Origin: Acidobacteriota bacterium
Lineage (GTDB): Bacteria; Acidobacteriota; Blastocatellia; Pyrinomonadales; Pyrinomonadaceae
Direction of reading: 5' to 3'
Assembly (NCBI GenBank): GCA_016715115.1
Contig: JADKBM010000011.1
Location: 434,001 to 498,000, forward strand
Length of the DNA: 64,000 bases
The position numbers and the translations under genes are program-made. Below are positions 9,096-19,000 of the stretch, in pieces (the stretch's first letter is position 1; each line of letters begins with the position of its first letter). The notes below the pieces were generated by a model that was not told where the DNA came from, did not search any database, and saw only the letters and a program-made list of their open reading frames with translations.

Positions 9096-9662
9096 ATGGC
9101 TTGGATAAAAACGATCGGCTTCGAAAACGCGGACGAACGGTTGCGCGAGGTTCTGATGAAAACGCGGATGAGTTATCCGCAGGAATACGCGGCGCCGGCG
9201 CCGAAGGCGAGCCTGATCGACGAATCGATCATCGACTCGCACACGCTCATCCCGGATGCGCTTTATCACGCATTTATGACGTTCGCGGCGCTGATGTCGC
9301 CCGAACTTCCGCTCGAACGCCGCCAGCACGAAATGATCGCGACGATGGTTTCAGTCACCAACGACTGCCATTACTGACTGGAGTCTCACGCAGAGTTTCT
9401 GCGTCGCGTAACACTTGATGACGGAATGGTCGACGCGCTTCGCGCCGACTACAAAACGGCACCGATCACGGATGCCGAACGGGTGATGTGCGACTACGTC
9501 GTGCAATTGACGAAGGACGCGACAAAGATCCATCCGAAGTACCACGACAGCCTCCGCGCCGCCGGGTTCGACGACACCGCGATCCTCCAGATCACTCTGA
9601 TCGCCTCGTGGTTCAACTACATCAATCGGGTCGCGGACTCGCTGGGGATCGGTCGGGAGTAA
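9096..9662 (+). CDS. AhpD-like peroxidase, probable selenoprotein (in-frame TGA at the second catalytic Cys)
   Basis: The frame starting MAWIKTIGFENADERLREVL reads to a TGA at 9375-9377 and continues without other damage to a stop at 9660-9662, giving 188 residues, normal for the peroxidase-related branch of the carboxymuconolactone decarboxylase/AhpD family. The TGA falls exactly at the resolving/peroxidatic position of the family motif: Cys91-His-Tyr-TGA94-Leu-Glu-Ser-His98, i.e. C-x-x-U-x-x-x-H in place of CxxCxxxH. Glu79 sits 12 residues before Cys91, the same spacing as the AhpD proton-relay Glu. A hairpin fitting the bacterial SECIS pattern follows the TGA. I therefore read TGA as selenocysteine; the alternative is a nonsense mutation that hit the catalytic codon. 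The Sec machinery is not in this window. Confidence 0.7.
9378..9410 (+). promoter_or_regulatory. Candidate bacterial SECIS element
   Basis: Directly after the TGA, ACGCAG (9388-9393), loop AGTTT (9394-9398) and CTGCGT (9399-9404) form a perfect 6-bp stem with a 5-base loop. The loop starts 16 bases after the TGA and has G as its second base, both within the known limits for bacterial SECIS elements. The lower stem is weak. Confidence 0.55.
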
Positions 9663-9955
9663 GTTTCTTAAGTCCGAGATCCTGTGCTCAGAACGATGAG
9701 CGAAAGGTAGAAGTAGAATGTCGACGCGATCAGCATTGCGTTCATTCTCCACAGAAGAGATTCGTTCGGGTCAAGGCCAACGCGTCAGGCAGAAAAACAC
9801 TTGCAATCGGTTTTGAATTTTGCGAAACTCCATAAACAGGTTTGAAATCTGTTGGGCTTGAAATCGACGTTGATTCAAGCATCATTCGTCCCCCCGTTTT
9901 TTTGCCACCGTCGTCGATCCGGCGACCAATCGTCGAACAGAAAGAGGAGTTATTG
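9663..9955. other. Intergenic stretch with a possible coding relic
   Basis: No complete gene. On the minus strand, about 9668-9768 reads a short hydrophobic tail (LLWRMNAMLIASTFYFYLSL) ending in a stop, which looks like the last membrane segment of a lost membrane protein; I cannot identify it. The last 15 bases hold GAGG, the ribosome site of the next gene. Confidence 0.3.
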
Positions 9956-12589
9956 ATGAAGCACGGTATTTACGCGTTGGGACTCGCACTCGTTTGCGCG
10001 GTCATCGGGTTTTTGTATCTGCCCGGAACGGCTGTTGTTGCCCAGAACGAAAAGCAAAGCGAACCGGGGATCTTCGCCGAACAGAAACTTCCTTCCAAAA
10101 GGGTCTTTCCGGATGTCGTTGCCGTCGATACCTTGGACGAAATGCTCCGCAGAGACGCGCTCGCGCCGAAGCCCGATATGGAGTACATCCTTAAGAGCAA
10201 GGGGAAGCGCCCGCGCAATCCGCCTGCTGAAGAAATGCCTCCGGTGCCGGAATCGCTTTTCGAACGAAATCCGAGGATGTTTTTCGATCATTCGAAGATC
10301 ACTGCCGAAAACCCTTTGGTTCCCCAGGTTGCTTCGCCGAGTCCGAATCTTGATTTTCAGGGAATCGGCGATACCAACACGTCGATCCCGCCGGATACGA
10401 ACGGGGCCGTCGGGCCGAATCACATAATGACGGCGCTCAACACGCAGGTACGGATTCAGTCCAAAACCGGCGCGACCGTCAGCACCGTGACCCTCAACAG
10501 TTTCTTCGCGAGCGTCGGCGGAGGCGGCGGAACGTTCGACCCGCGAGTGTTGTTTGATCCGTACCAGGATCGCTGGATCTGCGTCGCCGTCGACGATGCG
10601 GCGGTCGCGACGTCAAAGATTCTGATCGCGGTTTCGCAAACCAACGATCCGACGGGAACCTGGAATTTCTGGGGATACGATCACGACGGCGCCAATGTTG
10701 AGTGGGCCGATTATCCGATGGTCGGGTTCAACAAAAATTGGATCGCCGTATCGATAAACGATTTTACCGTCGCCGGAAATGCGTTCAGCGGCGCCAATTG
10801 TTACATCTTCGACAAGAGCACCCTCTACGCGGCGGCGCCGACACCAACGGTTTCCAAGGCCGATCTCGGCACATCACTCGGCAACGTGCATCAACCTGTC
10901 GAGACATTCGACAATTCGATCAATTCGCTTTATGTAATTCAACGTTGGAATTCGGCAGGCGGAAGTCTTCGAATCTACGAGATCACGGGAACCGCCGCCT
11001 CGCCGACACTGACCGCGACGGGACTTTTCCCAACCTCGACCGGTTGGAGCACGACCGCCGTCAGCGCGCCGCAAAACGGTGGAGCGGTGACGATCACGAA
11101 CAACGATTCTCGTTTGCAGCGAGCCGTTTATCGAAACGGTTCGGTCTGGGCGGCGCACACCATCTTCCTGACAAGCCCAAGCCGAACTTCGGCGCAATGG
11201 TGGCAGTTCAAACCGACCGACGGGACGGTTCAGCAAATGGGACGAATCGACGATGCGTCCGGCTCCAATTTTTATGCCTTTCCGAGCATCGCCGTCAACG
11301 CTGCCGGCCAGGCGTTGGTGGGATACTCGGCATTCTCATCGACCACGTTTGCGAGCGCCGCGTATTCTTATCGCGGGATCACCGACACTACCGCCACGAC
11401 GCGTGATCCTGTTCGCTACAAGAACGGCATCGCGTGCTACCGCAAAACGTTCGGCGGAGGAACGAATCGATGGGGCGACTATAGCAACACGGTGGTCGAT
11501 CCGACCGACGATATGACTTTCTGGACGCTTCAGGAGTACGCTGAGGCCGCCGTCGGCGGCGACTGCTCGGCCGACAACACCGGTCGCTGGGCGGTTTGGT
11601 GGGCGAAGGTAATTCCGCCATGTTCGTCGGTCGTCACGAGCGGCAACTGGAACGCGGCGGCGACCTGGGGGTGCGGTTCGGTGCCGACGGCGAGCGATGA
11701 TGCCGTCGTCGCGAAGAACCAAACTGTAACGCTTAACGTCGATCCTTCGGCGGCGACGATCGTCGTCAATTCGGGCGGCACTTTGGCGGTTTCCGGAAAT
11801 CGGACCTTGAGCAGCAACTTGCTCGTCAACGGTACATTGAACCTGGCGGGCGGAATTCTGGATTCCGGCTCAGCCACGATCACGATCGGATGCGGTGGTT
11901 CGATCTCGAACGCGTCGGCGACGGGCTATGTTCGCGGCAATCTTCGCAAAGAGTATTGTGCCACGGGTTCATTCGCCTATTCGGTCGGCTCGGCCAACGG
12001 CTATTCGCCGGTCAACGCGACGGTCACCGCGCTTGGTGCGAATCCGTCGAGCCTGACGATCTCGACGACACAGGGCGCGCACCCGCAGTTGGCGTCGTCG
12101 AACTCGTTGGCTCGCTACTGGACACTGACCGAATCGGGTGACGTAACCGTCGATCTCGTCTTCAACTATCTGCAGTCGGACGTCGTCGGAGTCGAATCGG
12201 GCTACCAGCTTTACCGAATTACCGGCGGCACGGCTTCGGCGGTGACCCCGTTCACGCTTGACACGACGGCCAATACGCTGAGTGTCACCGGCGTGACGAC
12301 GTTTTCTGACTGGTCAGGCGGAAGTCTCGCACCGACCGCTGCGTCGGTCTCCGTGCGCGGCCGTGTATCTGATTCGAACGGCGCACCAATCCCGAGAATT
12401 TCCGTTACGTTGACCGACGCCAACGGGCAGAGGCGCAGAGCAATCTCGAACGCTTTTGGCAACTATGAGTTTTCGGGCGTGCCGGTCGGCGGCGGTTATG
12501 TCTTGACAGTCGTCGGAAAGGGCTATGAGTTCAATCCGCAGGTGCTGAACGTCGATCAGGACACCATTGTTAATCCGGTCGCAAACTAA
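9956..12589 (+). CDS. Secreted multidomain protein with C-terminal carboxypeptidase-regulatory-like domain
   Basis: An 877-residue exported protein. The ATG at 9956 has AGAGGAG 8 bases upstream and opens a signal peptide (MKHGIYALGLALVCAVIGF) ending near VVAQ. Residues ~115-500 form a domain with NLDFQGIGDTNTSIPPDTNG and DPRVLFDPYQDRWICVAV, seen in many uncharacterised secreted acidobacterial and myxobacterial proteins and probably a beta-propeller-like fold. Residues ~520-620 (SGNWNAAATWGCGSVPTASD) resemble the repetitive G8-like/beta-helix segments of surface proteins. Residues ~785-877 are a CarboxypepD_reg-like domain (SVRGRVSDSNGAPIPRISV). No catalytic motif seen. Likely a surface or matrix protein. 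Confidence 0.75.
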   Translation: MKHGIYALGLALVCAVIGFLYLPGTAVVAQNEKQSEPGIFAEQKLPSKRVFPDVVAVDTLDEMLRRDALAPKPDMEYILKSKGKRPRNPPAEEMPPVPESLFERNPRMFFDHSKITAENPLVPQVASPSPNLDFQGIGDTNTSIPPDTNGAVGPNHIMTALNTQVRIQSKTGATVSTVTLNSFFASVGGGGGTFDPRVLFDPYQDRWICVAVDDAAVATSKILIAVSQTNDPTGTWNFWGYDHDGANVEWADYPMVGFNKNWIAVSINDFTVAGNAFSGANCYIFDKSTLYAAAPTPTVSKADLGTSLGNVHQPVETFDNSINSLYVIQRWNSAGGSLRIYEITGTAASPTLTATGLFPTSTGWSTTAVSAPQNGGAVTITNNDSRLQRAVYRNGSVWAAHTIFLTSPSRTSAQWWQFKPTDGTVQQMGRIDDASGSNFYAFPSIAVNAAGQALVGYSAFSSTTFASAAYSYRGITDTTATTRDPVRYKNGIACYRKTFGGGTNRWGDYSNTVVDPTDDMTFWTLQEYAEAAVGGDCSADNTGRWAVWWAKVIPPCSSVVTSGNWNAAATWGCGSVPTASDDAVVAKNQTVTLNVDPSAATIVVNSGGTLAVSGNRTLSSNLLVNGTLNLAGGILDSGSATITIGCGGSISNASATGYVRGNLRKEYCATGSFAYSVGSANGYSPVNATVTALGANPSSLTISTTQGAHPQLASSNSLARYWTLTESGDVTVDLVFNYLQSDVVGVESGYQLYRITGGTASAVTPFTLDTTANTLSVTGVTTFSDWSGGSLAPTAASVSVRGRVSDSNGAPIPRISVTLTDANGQRRRAISNAFGNYEFSGVPVGGGYVLTVVGKGYEFNPQVLNVDQDTIVNPVAN

Positions 12590-12601
12590 GGACAAAGAAC
12601 A

Positions 12602-12634
12602 GGCGCGCGTTCATTCACGAACGCGCGCCTTTTT
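12602..12634 (+). terminator. Rho-independent terminator between convergent genes
   Basis: GGCGCGCGTTC, loop ATTCAC, GAACGCGCGCC, then TTTTT: a perfect 11-bp GC-rich stem 12 bases after the upstream stop. Its T-run touches the stop codon of the opposing gene, so it may also insulate that transcript. Confidence 0.9.
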
Positions 12635-14354
12635 AGTTTCCGCCGTTTCCGTCGCTGGGTTCTTCTTCGCATTCTTCGTCGGCGAAACCGTCGGCATCGT
12701 CATCATCCTTAAAACACATATCGCCTTCGCCGTCCCAGTCGCCGAAATCCATTTCATATTTGTCGGCCGTACCGATGTTCAAATTGTCGTTTTTATATTC
12801 CTGAACCGTGCCGTCGGAATTGACGCGGATGAGCGTGATGTCGTATGAGTCTTCGTTGCCGTCGTCGTCGCTGAAAAGCAGCTTGCCGTTATCGAAATCG
12901 AAATCGAGGGTAAGACTTTTCCCGCGGCTGATCTGGACGCCGCCGACATATGCGAAGTAACTGGCTTTGTCATCATCTTCAGAGTCGAAAGCATAGAAGA
13001 CCTCGGGCGTTTCGCCGTCGGCGCTCGAGATGAATGTGATCTGTTCGCCGTTCGTAGAGATGTTGGCCTCGAGCGTTTCGCCCGGATCGAGCCTTATGCC
13101 GGAGAGGCCGACCGTGAAATAGGGCGCGGCGTAAACGAAATCGAGATCGCTCTCTTGGTCGAGATGCTTGCCGGAAAAGAGAACGCTGTAAACATATGTG
13201 TCGCTTTCGATGAACGGAACGGTGTAATGCGGAACATCCTCAAAGAATCCGCCGATCATCGAACTTACAAGCGCGCCGTCGATATCCCGGTAAAAGTAAT
13301 CTTCGTTCGGGTCGTATCCGAGGCTGTCGCCGTTCGGGTCGGTGACGAGCATATCGCCTTCGTCGGTCAGGAAAAACTCAGCCGTCTCGGCCGTTTGCTG
13401 GAACGAAGCATTGACGAACGAAGCTCCGCGGCCGAAATTCCCCGCGAAACCGCAACCGGCGCGCTCGACGCCCTTGCGCCATTTTGAGGCGAAACATCTG
13501 CCCTCGCGCCAAGACGTCGCCGTGATCTCAAGCGTGCGGGTCGAAAGGTCACCGACATAATCCGCCTTTCCTTTCGGATCGGGCTTCGAATTGTATTGCC
13601 AGCGCTGCGGGGCAGCCTTCGAAACGGTCACATACCTCGTCTGCCCCGGGAAATTGTTGTCGTAAACGGTGATTACGAAGCTGTCGGAGCGTTCCTCGAC
13701 CGCAAACGGAAGAACGGCGTGCGGTTCGGTGATGCGGTTTGTTTTTGGCTCGAATTTGGCAAATCTCAGGACGTAGGTTTCGGTTTTGTCGCGAAACGCG
13801 GAAAACAGCGTCTGCGCGATCTTTACCGGCCCGGCGGCGGCCGTTTGCGCGGTTAGTTTTTTGACTTCGTCAAACGTCTGCGTGACCCAGAACGAGGCGA
13901 TGTAATTCTCGAGATCGTTCGTGCGCGAAAGGCCGAAGACTTTTTGAACATTTGGTTGAAAAGCGGTCGGCGATGCCTTGCCTTTGAACGGCATTCCGGC
14001 CCTGAGGCGCAGACAGGCCGCGGCGATTCCCTCGCAGTGGCCCGTGTCCATCGCGTCGAGCATCTCCTGTTTCCATTGATCGGCGGCCGGATTCAGCAAG
14101 TTGCAGCGTCCGCCGTCCAACGAGGCGCATGATGTCCGCGGTCCGAACATCCGCACCAGATCGTCGGGCTGAAGATCGTCCTTCCAACGGTCGCCCTCGT
14201 TGCGGTAGTTCTTGAATCCCAGCCCATCGCGCTGCGGATCGAAATCGAGCGAGGCAATGGAGGTCTGCGCCGGAGTCGGCATCGATGTGAACAGCAGCAA
14301 CGCCGCCAGAGCTCGGATTCGAAGATTCTTGATAAACTGCATTGTTCGCCTCAT
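12633..14354 (-). CDS. Secreted protein with acidic C-terminus, coupled to papain-like protease
   Basis: A 573-residue exported protein with a signal peptide (core ALAALLLFTSMPTPAQ). Its ATG overlaps the protease stop as ATGA at 14351-14354, which supports this start and implies translational coupling. The N-terminal ~220 residues look globular, with CEGIAAACLRLRAGMPFKGK and YDNNFPGQTRYVTV; the same features occur in secreted bacterial proteins of unknown role. The last ~170 residues are very rich in Asp, Glu and Gly (DDDDADGFADEECEEE near the end) and may bind calcium or keep the protein soluble. As the last gene of the sigma/kinase operon it may be a substrate, inhibitor or partner of the protease; this is inference. 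Confidence 0.7.
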   Translation of the reverse strand: MRRTMQFIKNLRIRALAALLLFTSMPTPAQTSIASLDFDPQRDGLGFKNYRNEGDRWKDDLQPDDLVRMFGPRTSCASLDGGRCNLLNPAADQWKQEMLDAMDTGHCEGIAAACLRLRAGMPFKGKASPTAFQPNVQKVFGLSRTNDLENYIASFWVTQTFDEVKKLTAQTAAAGPVKIAQTLFSAFRDKTETYVLRFAKFEPKTNRITEPHAVLPFAVEERSDSFVITVYDNNFPGQTRYVTVSKAAPQRWQYNSKPDPKGKADYVGDLSTRTLEITATSWREGRCFASKWRKGVERAGCGFAGNFGRGASFVNASFQQTAETAEFFLTDEGDMLVTDPNGDSLGYDPNEDYFYRDIDGALVSSMIGGFFEDVPHYTVPFIESDTYVYSVLFSGKHLDQESDLDFVYAAPYFTVGLSGIRLDPGETLEANISTNGEQITFISSADGETPEVFYAFDSEDDDKASYFAYVGGVQISRGKSLTLDFDFDNGKLLFSDDDGNEDSYDITLIRVNSDGTVQEYKNDNLNIGTADKYEMDFGDWDGEGDMCFKDDDDADGFADEECEEEPSDGNGGN

Positions 14355-15577
14355 TTAGCCGGTTTCTTCAGACTTTCGGCGGATTCTATCTTCTCGTTCG
14401 GGTCGGCGACAACGACCGCACTGAACTGGCCGATGTTGTTCGCGCCGTATTCGAACCAACCGAATCCGGCTTCGCCCCACTCCTCGCCGTAAGAGTTCTT
14501 TACGAGCCAGGCTCCGTTTTTGCCTTTGGTGTCGTCCCAGCCGACGATCGTCAGGATGTGGCTGCCGTCGCGATTCTGCTGTTCGTTGAAGACGCCCGAG
14601 CCGTAAAGCCACAAACATCGGTCGAACGTCATCATCGTCACGACCGATCCGTACATCACAACGGCCTTCTTGATCTCATCGGGAGCGGAAACCTTTTGCG
14701 GCGTGTCGCTGACATACCCCCAGGTCAACGGACGAAGCGTCCTTTCGGCATCGCAAAGATGTGCCGCGGGCGATGGATCGTAGCGGTCGGAACCGCCGAG
14801 CGGAAGTCCCGACTCGATCATAAAAGTGAAGGCCGCGCCGTGCCAGTTTGACTGGCAGTACCGATCCTTCGGCACCATACAACTTATGAGCTGACGGGCG
14901 CTTGGCTGAAACTCGTCGTCGAGCGCTTTGACCTGTCCCCTCATCAAAGCCAACCGCCGGCTGATCAGCAGCGCGTCAACCGACGCAAAGGCCCAGCAGG
15001 TGTTGCAGTCGAAACCCTGGAACCCGACATCGCCAAGTTCGAGCCCGCTCTCGCGCCAATCGAACCGGCTCCGCCTGACGGTCGCCATTCCTTTGAAACG
15101 GATCGTCTGCTCCTGACGTCCGCGTTCTTCAGCGGTCGCGTTCGGATTTTTCGCCAGCCACTCGTTCCACGCGGATTCGGCGACTGTTTGTTCATCGATC
15201 AGCGTCTGCTCGATCCGCGAATTGATCTTTTTTGTCTGCTTTGTCTCGTCGATCGGGATCGGTCTGCCGATCTTCTTTTCCATATACCTGATGTCGTCAA
15301 GCTGGAAACGGGTCTCGGTCTTTTTTAGAAAAGGGAAGATCTTCTGAATCCACGATTTGCGCGCGTACCAACCGGCATTTCGGTCGGCGCGGGGCAACGG
15401 GCGAAACGCGTACGTCCGTTCGACCGTCATCGGCTGGATCGTACATAATTTCTCCTGATCGGCCTGGAACGTGTTCAACGGCGCCGGCGAACTTTCGGGC
15501 GTCTGCGCCAAGGCGGCGAGCCCGAATGCTGAGACGCCGATCAGACCGATCAGGATATATTTCGCCAAGTACTTCAT
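14351..15577 (-). CDS. Papain-like (C1 family) cysteine protease, secreted
   Basis: A 408-residue exported protein with an N-terminal hydrophobic signal (LIGVSAFGLAALAQ). A propeptide-like region of ~150 residues precedes a C1 peptidase domain. All active-site blocks are present: FQGFDCNTCWAFASVDALL (oxyanion Gln and nucleophile Cys in CWAFA), SHILTIVGWDD (catalytic His) and LVKNSYGEEWGEAGFGWFEY (catalytic Asn in the KNSxGxxWGxxGF box). Papain-family enzymes are unusual in bacteria outside a few groups. It lies 22 bases after the BON gene and overlaps the next gene by 4, so it is mid-operon. Confidence 0.88.
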   Translation of the reverse strand: MKYLAKYILIGLIGVSAFGLAALAQTPESSPAPLNTFQADQEKLCTIQPMTVERTYAFRPLPRADRNAGWYARKSWIQKIFPFLKKTETRFQLDDIRYMEKKIGRPIPIDETKQTKKINSRIEQTLIDEQTVAESAWNEWLAKNPNATAEERGRQEQTIRFKGMATVRRSRFDWRESGLELGDVGFQGFDCNTCWAFASVDALLISRRLALMRGQVKALDDEFQPSARQLISCMVPKDRYCQSNWHGAAFTFMIESGLPLGGSDRYDPSPAAHLCDAERTLRPLTWGYVSDTPQKVSAPDEIKKAVVMYGSVVTMMTFDRCLWLYGSGVFNEQQNRDGSHILTIVGWDDTKGKNGAWLVKNSYGEEWGEAGFGWFEYGANNIGQFSAVVVADPNEKIESAESLKKPAK

Positions 15578-15599
15578 CGTGGAATTGACGGTCAGGCCG

Positions 15600-16037
15600 T
15601 CAGTCTTGCTTCTTTGTCGGTGAACTGGTCAGGCATCCCGGTGCCCCGGATTCGATCAGACAGATGTTGCAGGGTTCTTTTTCGCTGATGCAGGTTCCGC
15701 CGCATTCCTTTTGTCCCGGACCGCAGCCGCCGGTCTTGCCGACCGTCAGAAGGTTTTCGACGGATTTGACGCATTTGATCTTCTTGACGAGCGCGACGAT
15801 CTTGTCGAGCGTTTTCTTTGACGCGACCCAACCATCGAGCTTGACCGCGCCCGCGCTGGCCGTGACGTTGATGTTGATCGTCGCTTCGGGGTACTTTGCT
15901 TTGATCTTCGTGTAAACGGCCATCACGACGTCGGTGTCGGACTGGGTCGTACAGTCGATCTTCTGCGCGGCGACGCCGAGGCTTCCGGCCATCAGCAAAA
16001 TGCAAAGCACTATTGAATATCGGATGATTCCTGTCAT
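15600..16037 (-). CDS. Exported BON-domain protein with Cys-rich tail
   Basis: A 145-residue protein. The ATG at 16037 has GAGGAG 11 bases upstream and gives a signal peptide (SIVLCILLMAGSLGVAAQ); the 33 upstream in-frame codons are not signal-like. Residues ~25-95 match the BON domain: TDVVMAVYTKIKAKYP, ININVTASAGAVKLDGWVAS and VKSVENLLTV, a small alpha/beta fold thought to bind membranes or lipids. The last ~45 residues have about 8 Cys (GCGPGQKECGGTCISE, CNICLIESGAPGC), suggesting disulfides outside the cytoplasm. It sits 17 bases after the kinase gene, so it is in the same operon. Confidence 0.8.
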   Translation of the reverse strand: MTGIIRYSIVLCILLMAGSLGVAAQKIDCTTQSDTDVVMAVYTKIKAKYPEATININVTASAGAVKLDGWVASKKTLDKIVALVKKIKCVKSVENLLTVGKTGGCGPGQKECGGTCISEKEPCNICLIESGAPGCLTSSPTKKQD

Positions 16038-16054
16038 TGTTGTTCGTTCTCCTC

Positions 16055-19000
16055 TTACTTGAAATTGGTCAACATCGAAAGCAGGCTGAATCGCGATTGT
16101 CTTCCGAAGTAGATTCTTGTTCCGTCGGGCGCCCACGCGAGGCTCGAAAAATAGAGCCGCGAGTCATTGTTCCCGGTCACTTGTTTCGCCTCGCCACCGG
16201 TCGCCGCCATTGTCCAAATATTGTCGCGGCCGTCACGGTGAGCGCTGAACGCGATCGTTTTGCGGTCGTTCGAAAGATGGATATTGTGCAAATATGTCTC
16301 CTCCAGATTGACGGTCTCGGTGAGATTTCCGGTTGACGATTCGATCTGTGAAAGCGCAACTCCTGTCGCTGAAGCGTTTAGCGCGCCGCGCGCGACCGAG
16401 GCGATGATCAATTCCTTGTCCCCGGCCGTCCATCCCACCAACCTGATAAACGAATTTCCGGTCCAGATCGGGTCAGTCACTTTAGGTTCCGCCGATACGT
16501 CTTCGACGTTCGCGATCAAGAGACCGAGGGTCGGCCGGCCTTCCATATTGCTGGTCCTCGACGTGTACGCGATACGTTTGCCGTCCGACGACCAAATGGG
16601 CGAGAAGAGAAATATGCCTTCGCCCGCCGGCGCGATCACCTTCTGCTGCGAACCGTCGGCGCTTGCGATCCGCAGACTGCCACCGCCTTCATCCGATATG
16701 TACGCGAGCCAACGCCCGTCGGGAGACCAGCTGAAATCGGAAGCCTGAACGCGGTTGTAGGGCAAAACCGAATAGCTGATGGTCGTCACGCCGGTCGCGA
16801 TCCGTTTTCGCTCGCCGCCCGACGCCTTGATCGTCTCGAGACTGATCTTGTCTCCGTCAAGCACGAGGAAGGCGATCAGTTTTCCGTCGGGTGAGAACTT
16901 GGGCAAAAAGCCCTTCTCGACGATCCGGGTTTCGGCCTGCGGTCCATCGATCGCGCGGACGAAGAGGCTCCCGTCAAAGATCTTGTTGCCCTGGCTGAGG
17001 TTCTTGATCGACTGGTAGGCAACCGACCTTCCGTCCGGCGAAACATCCGGCCAGAGCTCTGAATCGATGTTGTTCGCGATTCCGGATTCTTTCTTGTCGT
17101 TGAGGCTGACGCTCCAAACGTCGGATTCTTCCTTCGCCGTTCCGAAGAGGACCTTCGTCCCATCGCCGGAGGCGTCGAGCACGAGACAATCGTTTTCGGC
17201 GTTGGTCAATTGCGTCGGCTTGGCACCGGAAGTATCGGTCACAAAGATCTGAAACGTCCCGTCCACCGTCGAACTGAAGAACAAGCGATCGCTGTCGGCG
17301 TGCCACGCGAGGTTTTTGATCTGGTTTTCGGACTCGAAGATCCTGGTCGGCGAACGACCGCTCACGTTGGTCGACCAGATGACGCTCTTTTTATCTTCGC
17401 TTGTCGTGTAGGCGATGGTTTTCCCGTCGCGCGCGATGTGAACCGAACGCGGTTTGATTCCGCGCGAGGCAAAATCAGTCAGCTTTTCGATCACTCCGGA
17501 ATCGGCCCGTGCCGAAAAAAGTTCGCCCGACGCTTCGAAGTAGATCACTTCGGAATCCGACCAGAGGCGAATTTGCGTCGCGCGGTCAGTCAATTCCGCG
17601 ATCTGCTTCGGCGACCCGCCAAGTTTCGGAATCCGCCAGATCGCCGGCTGACCGTCTTTGGTCGCAAAGAACGCCAGTTCCTCGCCGTTCGGCGACCAGA
17701 CCGGGCTTTTGTTATTGGCATCGTCCTTTGTGATCTGAACAGCTTCTCCGGTCGCGGTCTGTTTGACCCAGATGTTCATCGAACCGTTGCGGCTCGACGA
17801 GAAGGCAAGCGTCTTCGCGTCCGGAGACAAAGATCCGACGCTGTAGATCTCGCCCGGCGTGCTCGACCAGTTCGCGACCTCGACCGTTCTCAGATCCGAG
17901 ACGGCAACCGAATTTCGCGGGCGGAACCAGTAGACGCCGAATGCGACAGAGGCGATCACGATCGCCGCAAGCAGGGCGAACATCAGCTTGCGGGACGCCG
18001 GCGCGCGCAATTCGTCGCTCGTCACGCGGGGAACTTCGACGAGCGTTCCCGGACGCACGGAACCTTCGGTCTCGAGCGTCTTGCGCACGTCGCCGAGGTC
18101 GATCATTACATCCTTGATATGTTGGTAGCGTTGGTCACGGTCCTTGCGCAAGGCTTTCTCGACGATCCGCTCAAGATCCCGCGACACTTCGGGCACAAGA
18201 GTCGAAATTGCTTCGGGCTCGTCTTTGAGGATCGAACCGATGGTGTCGATGTTCGTCGTTCCTTTGAACGGCGCCTTGCCGGTGAGCATCTCAAAGAGCA
18301 CGACCCCAAAACTGAAAATGTCGCTTCGGGCGTCGACTCTCTGTCCCCGCGCCTGTTCCGGCGACATATACTGCGGCGTGCCGATGATCATTCCCGGAGT
18401 CGTCGCCGCCTCAACGCGCGTCTCGGCCTCGCTGTCGGTCGCTCCGGCGATTGCCGGGTCGAGTTTCGCGATTCCGAAATCGAGTACCTTGACGAGCCGA
18501 TCCTCGCGAATCATCACGTTGTCGGGCTTGATGTCGCGATGGACGATTCCCGCCTCGTGCGCGGCGGCTAGAGCCGATGCGATCTGGGTCGCGATGTCGA
18601 TCGCGGTTCCGATTGGAGGAGTTTCGCTTTTCAGACGGTCCTTCAACGTCTCTCCGCGGACGAATTCGGTGACGATGAAGAATGTGTTCCGAAACTCCCC
18701 GATCTCGTGGACCGTCAGAATGTTCGGATGATTGAGCGCCGAAGCCGATTTTGCCTCGCGAAAGAAACGTTCGCGACGCAGACGGTCGCTCGCGAATCGC
18801 TCGGAAAGAAACTTCACCGCGACATTGCGCTCAAGTTGCCCGTCGCGGGCAAGATAGACCTTGCCCATTCCGCCTTCTCCGATCAGCGAAACTATCCGGT
18901 ATTGGTCGATCTCGGAGCCGATAACGCTTTCCGCGTCGTCCGACTCGGCGGCCTGCGCCGAAAAAGCGTCGCGGACAAGGGACTTGGGCGAACTGTCGAT

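Noticed and set aside
9375..9377. Simple pseudogene call for the AhpD-like gene
   Set aside because: The TGA sits precisely at the catalytic Cys, a SECIS-like hairpin follows at the right distance, and the rest of the frame is intact; Sec is the better reading, though not proven.
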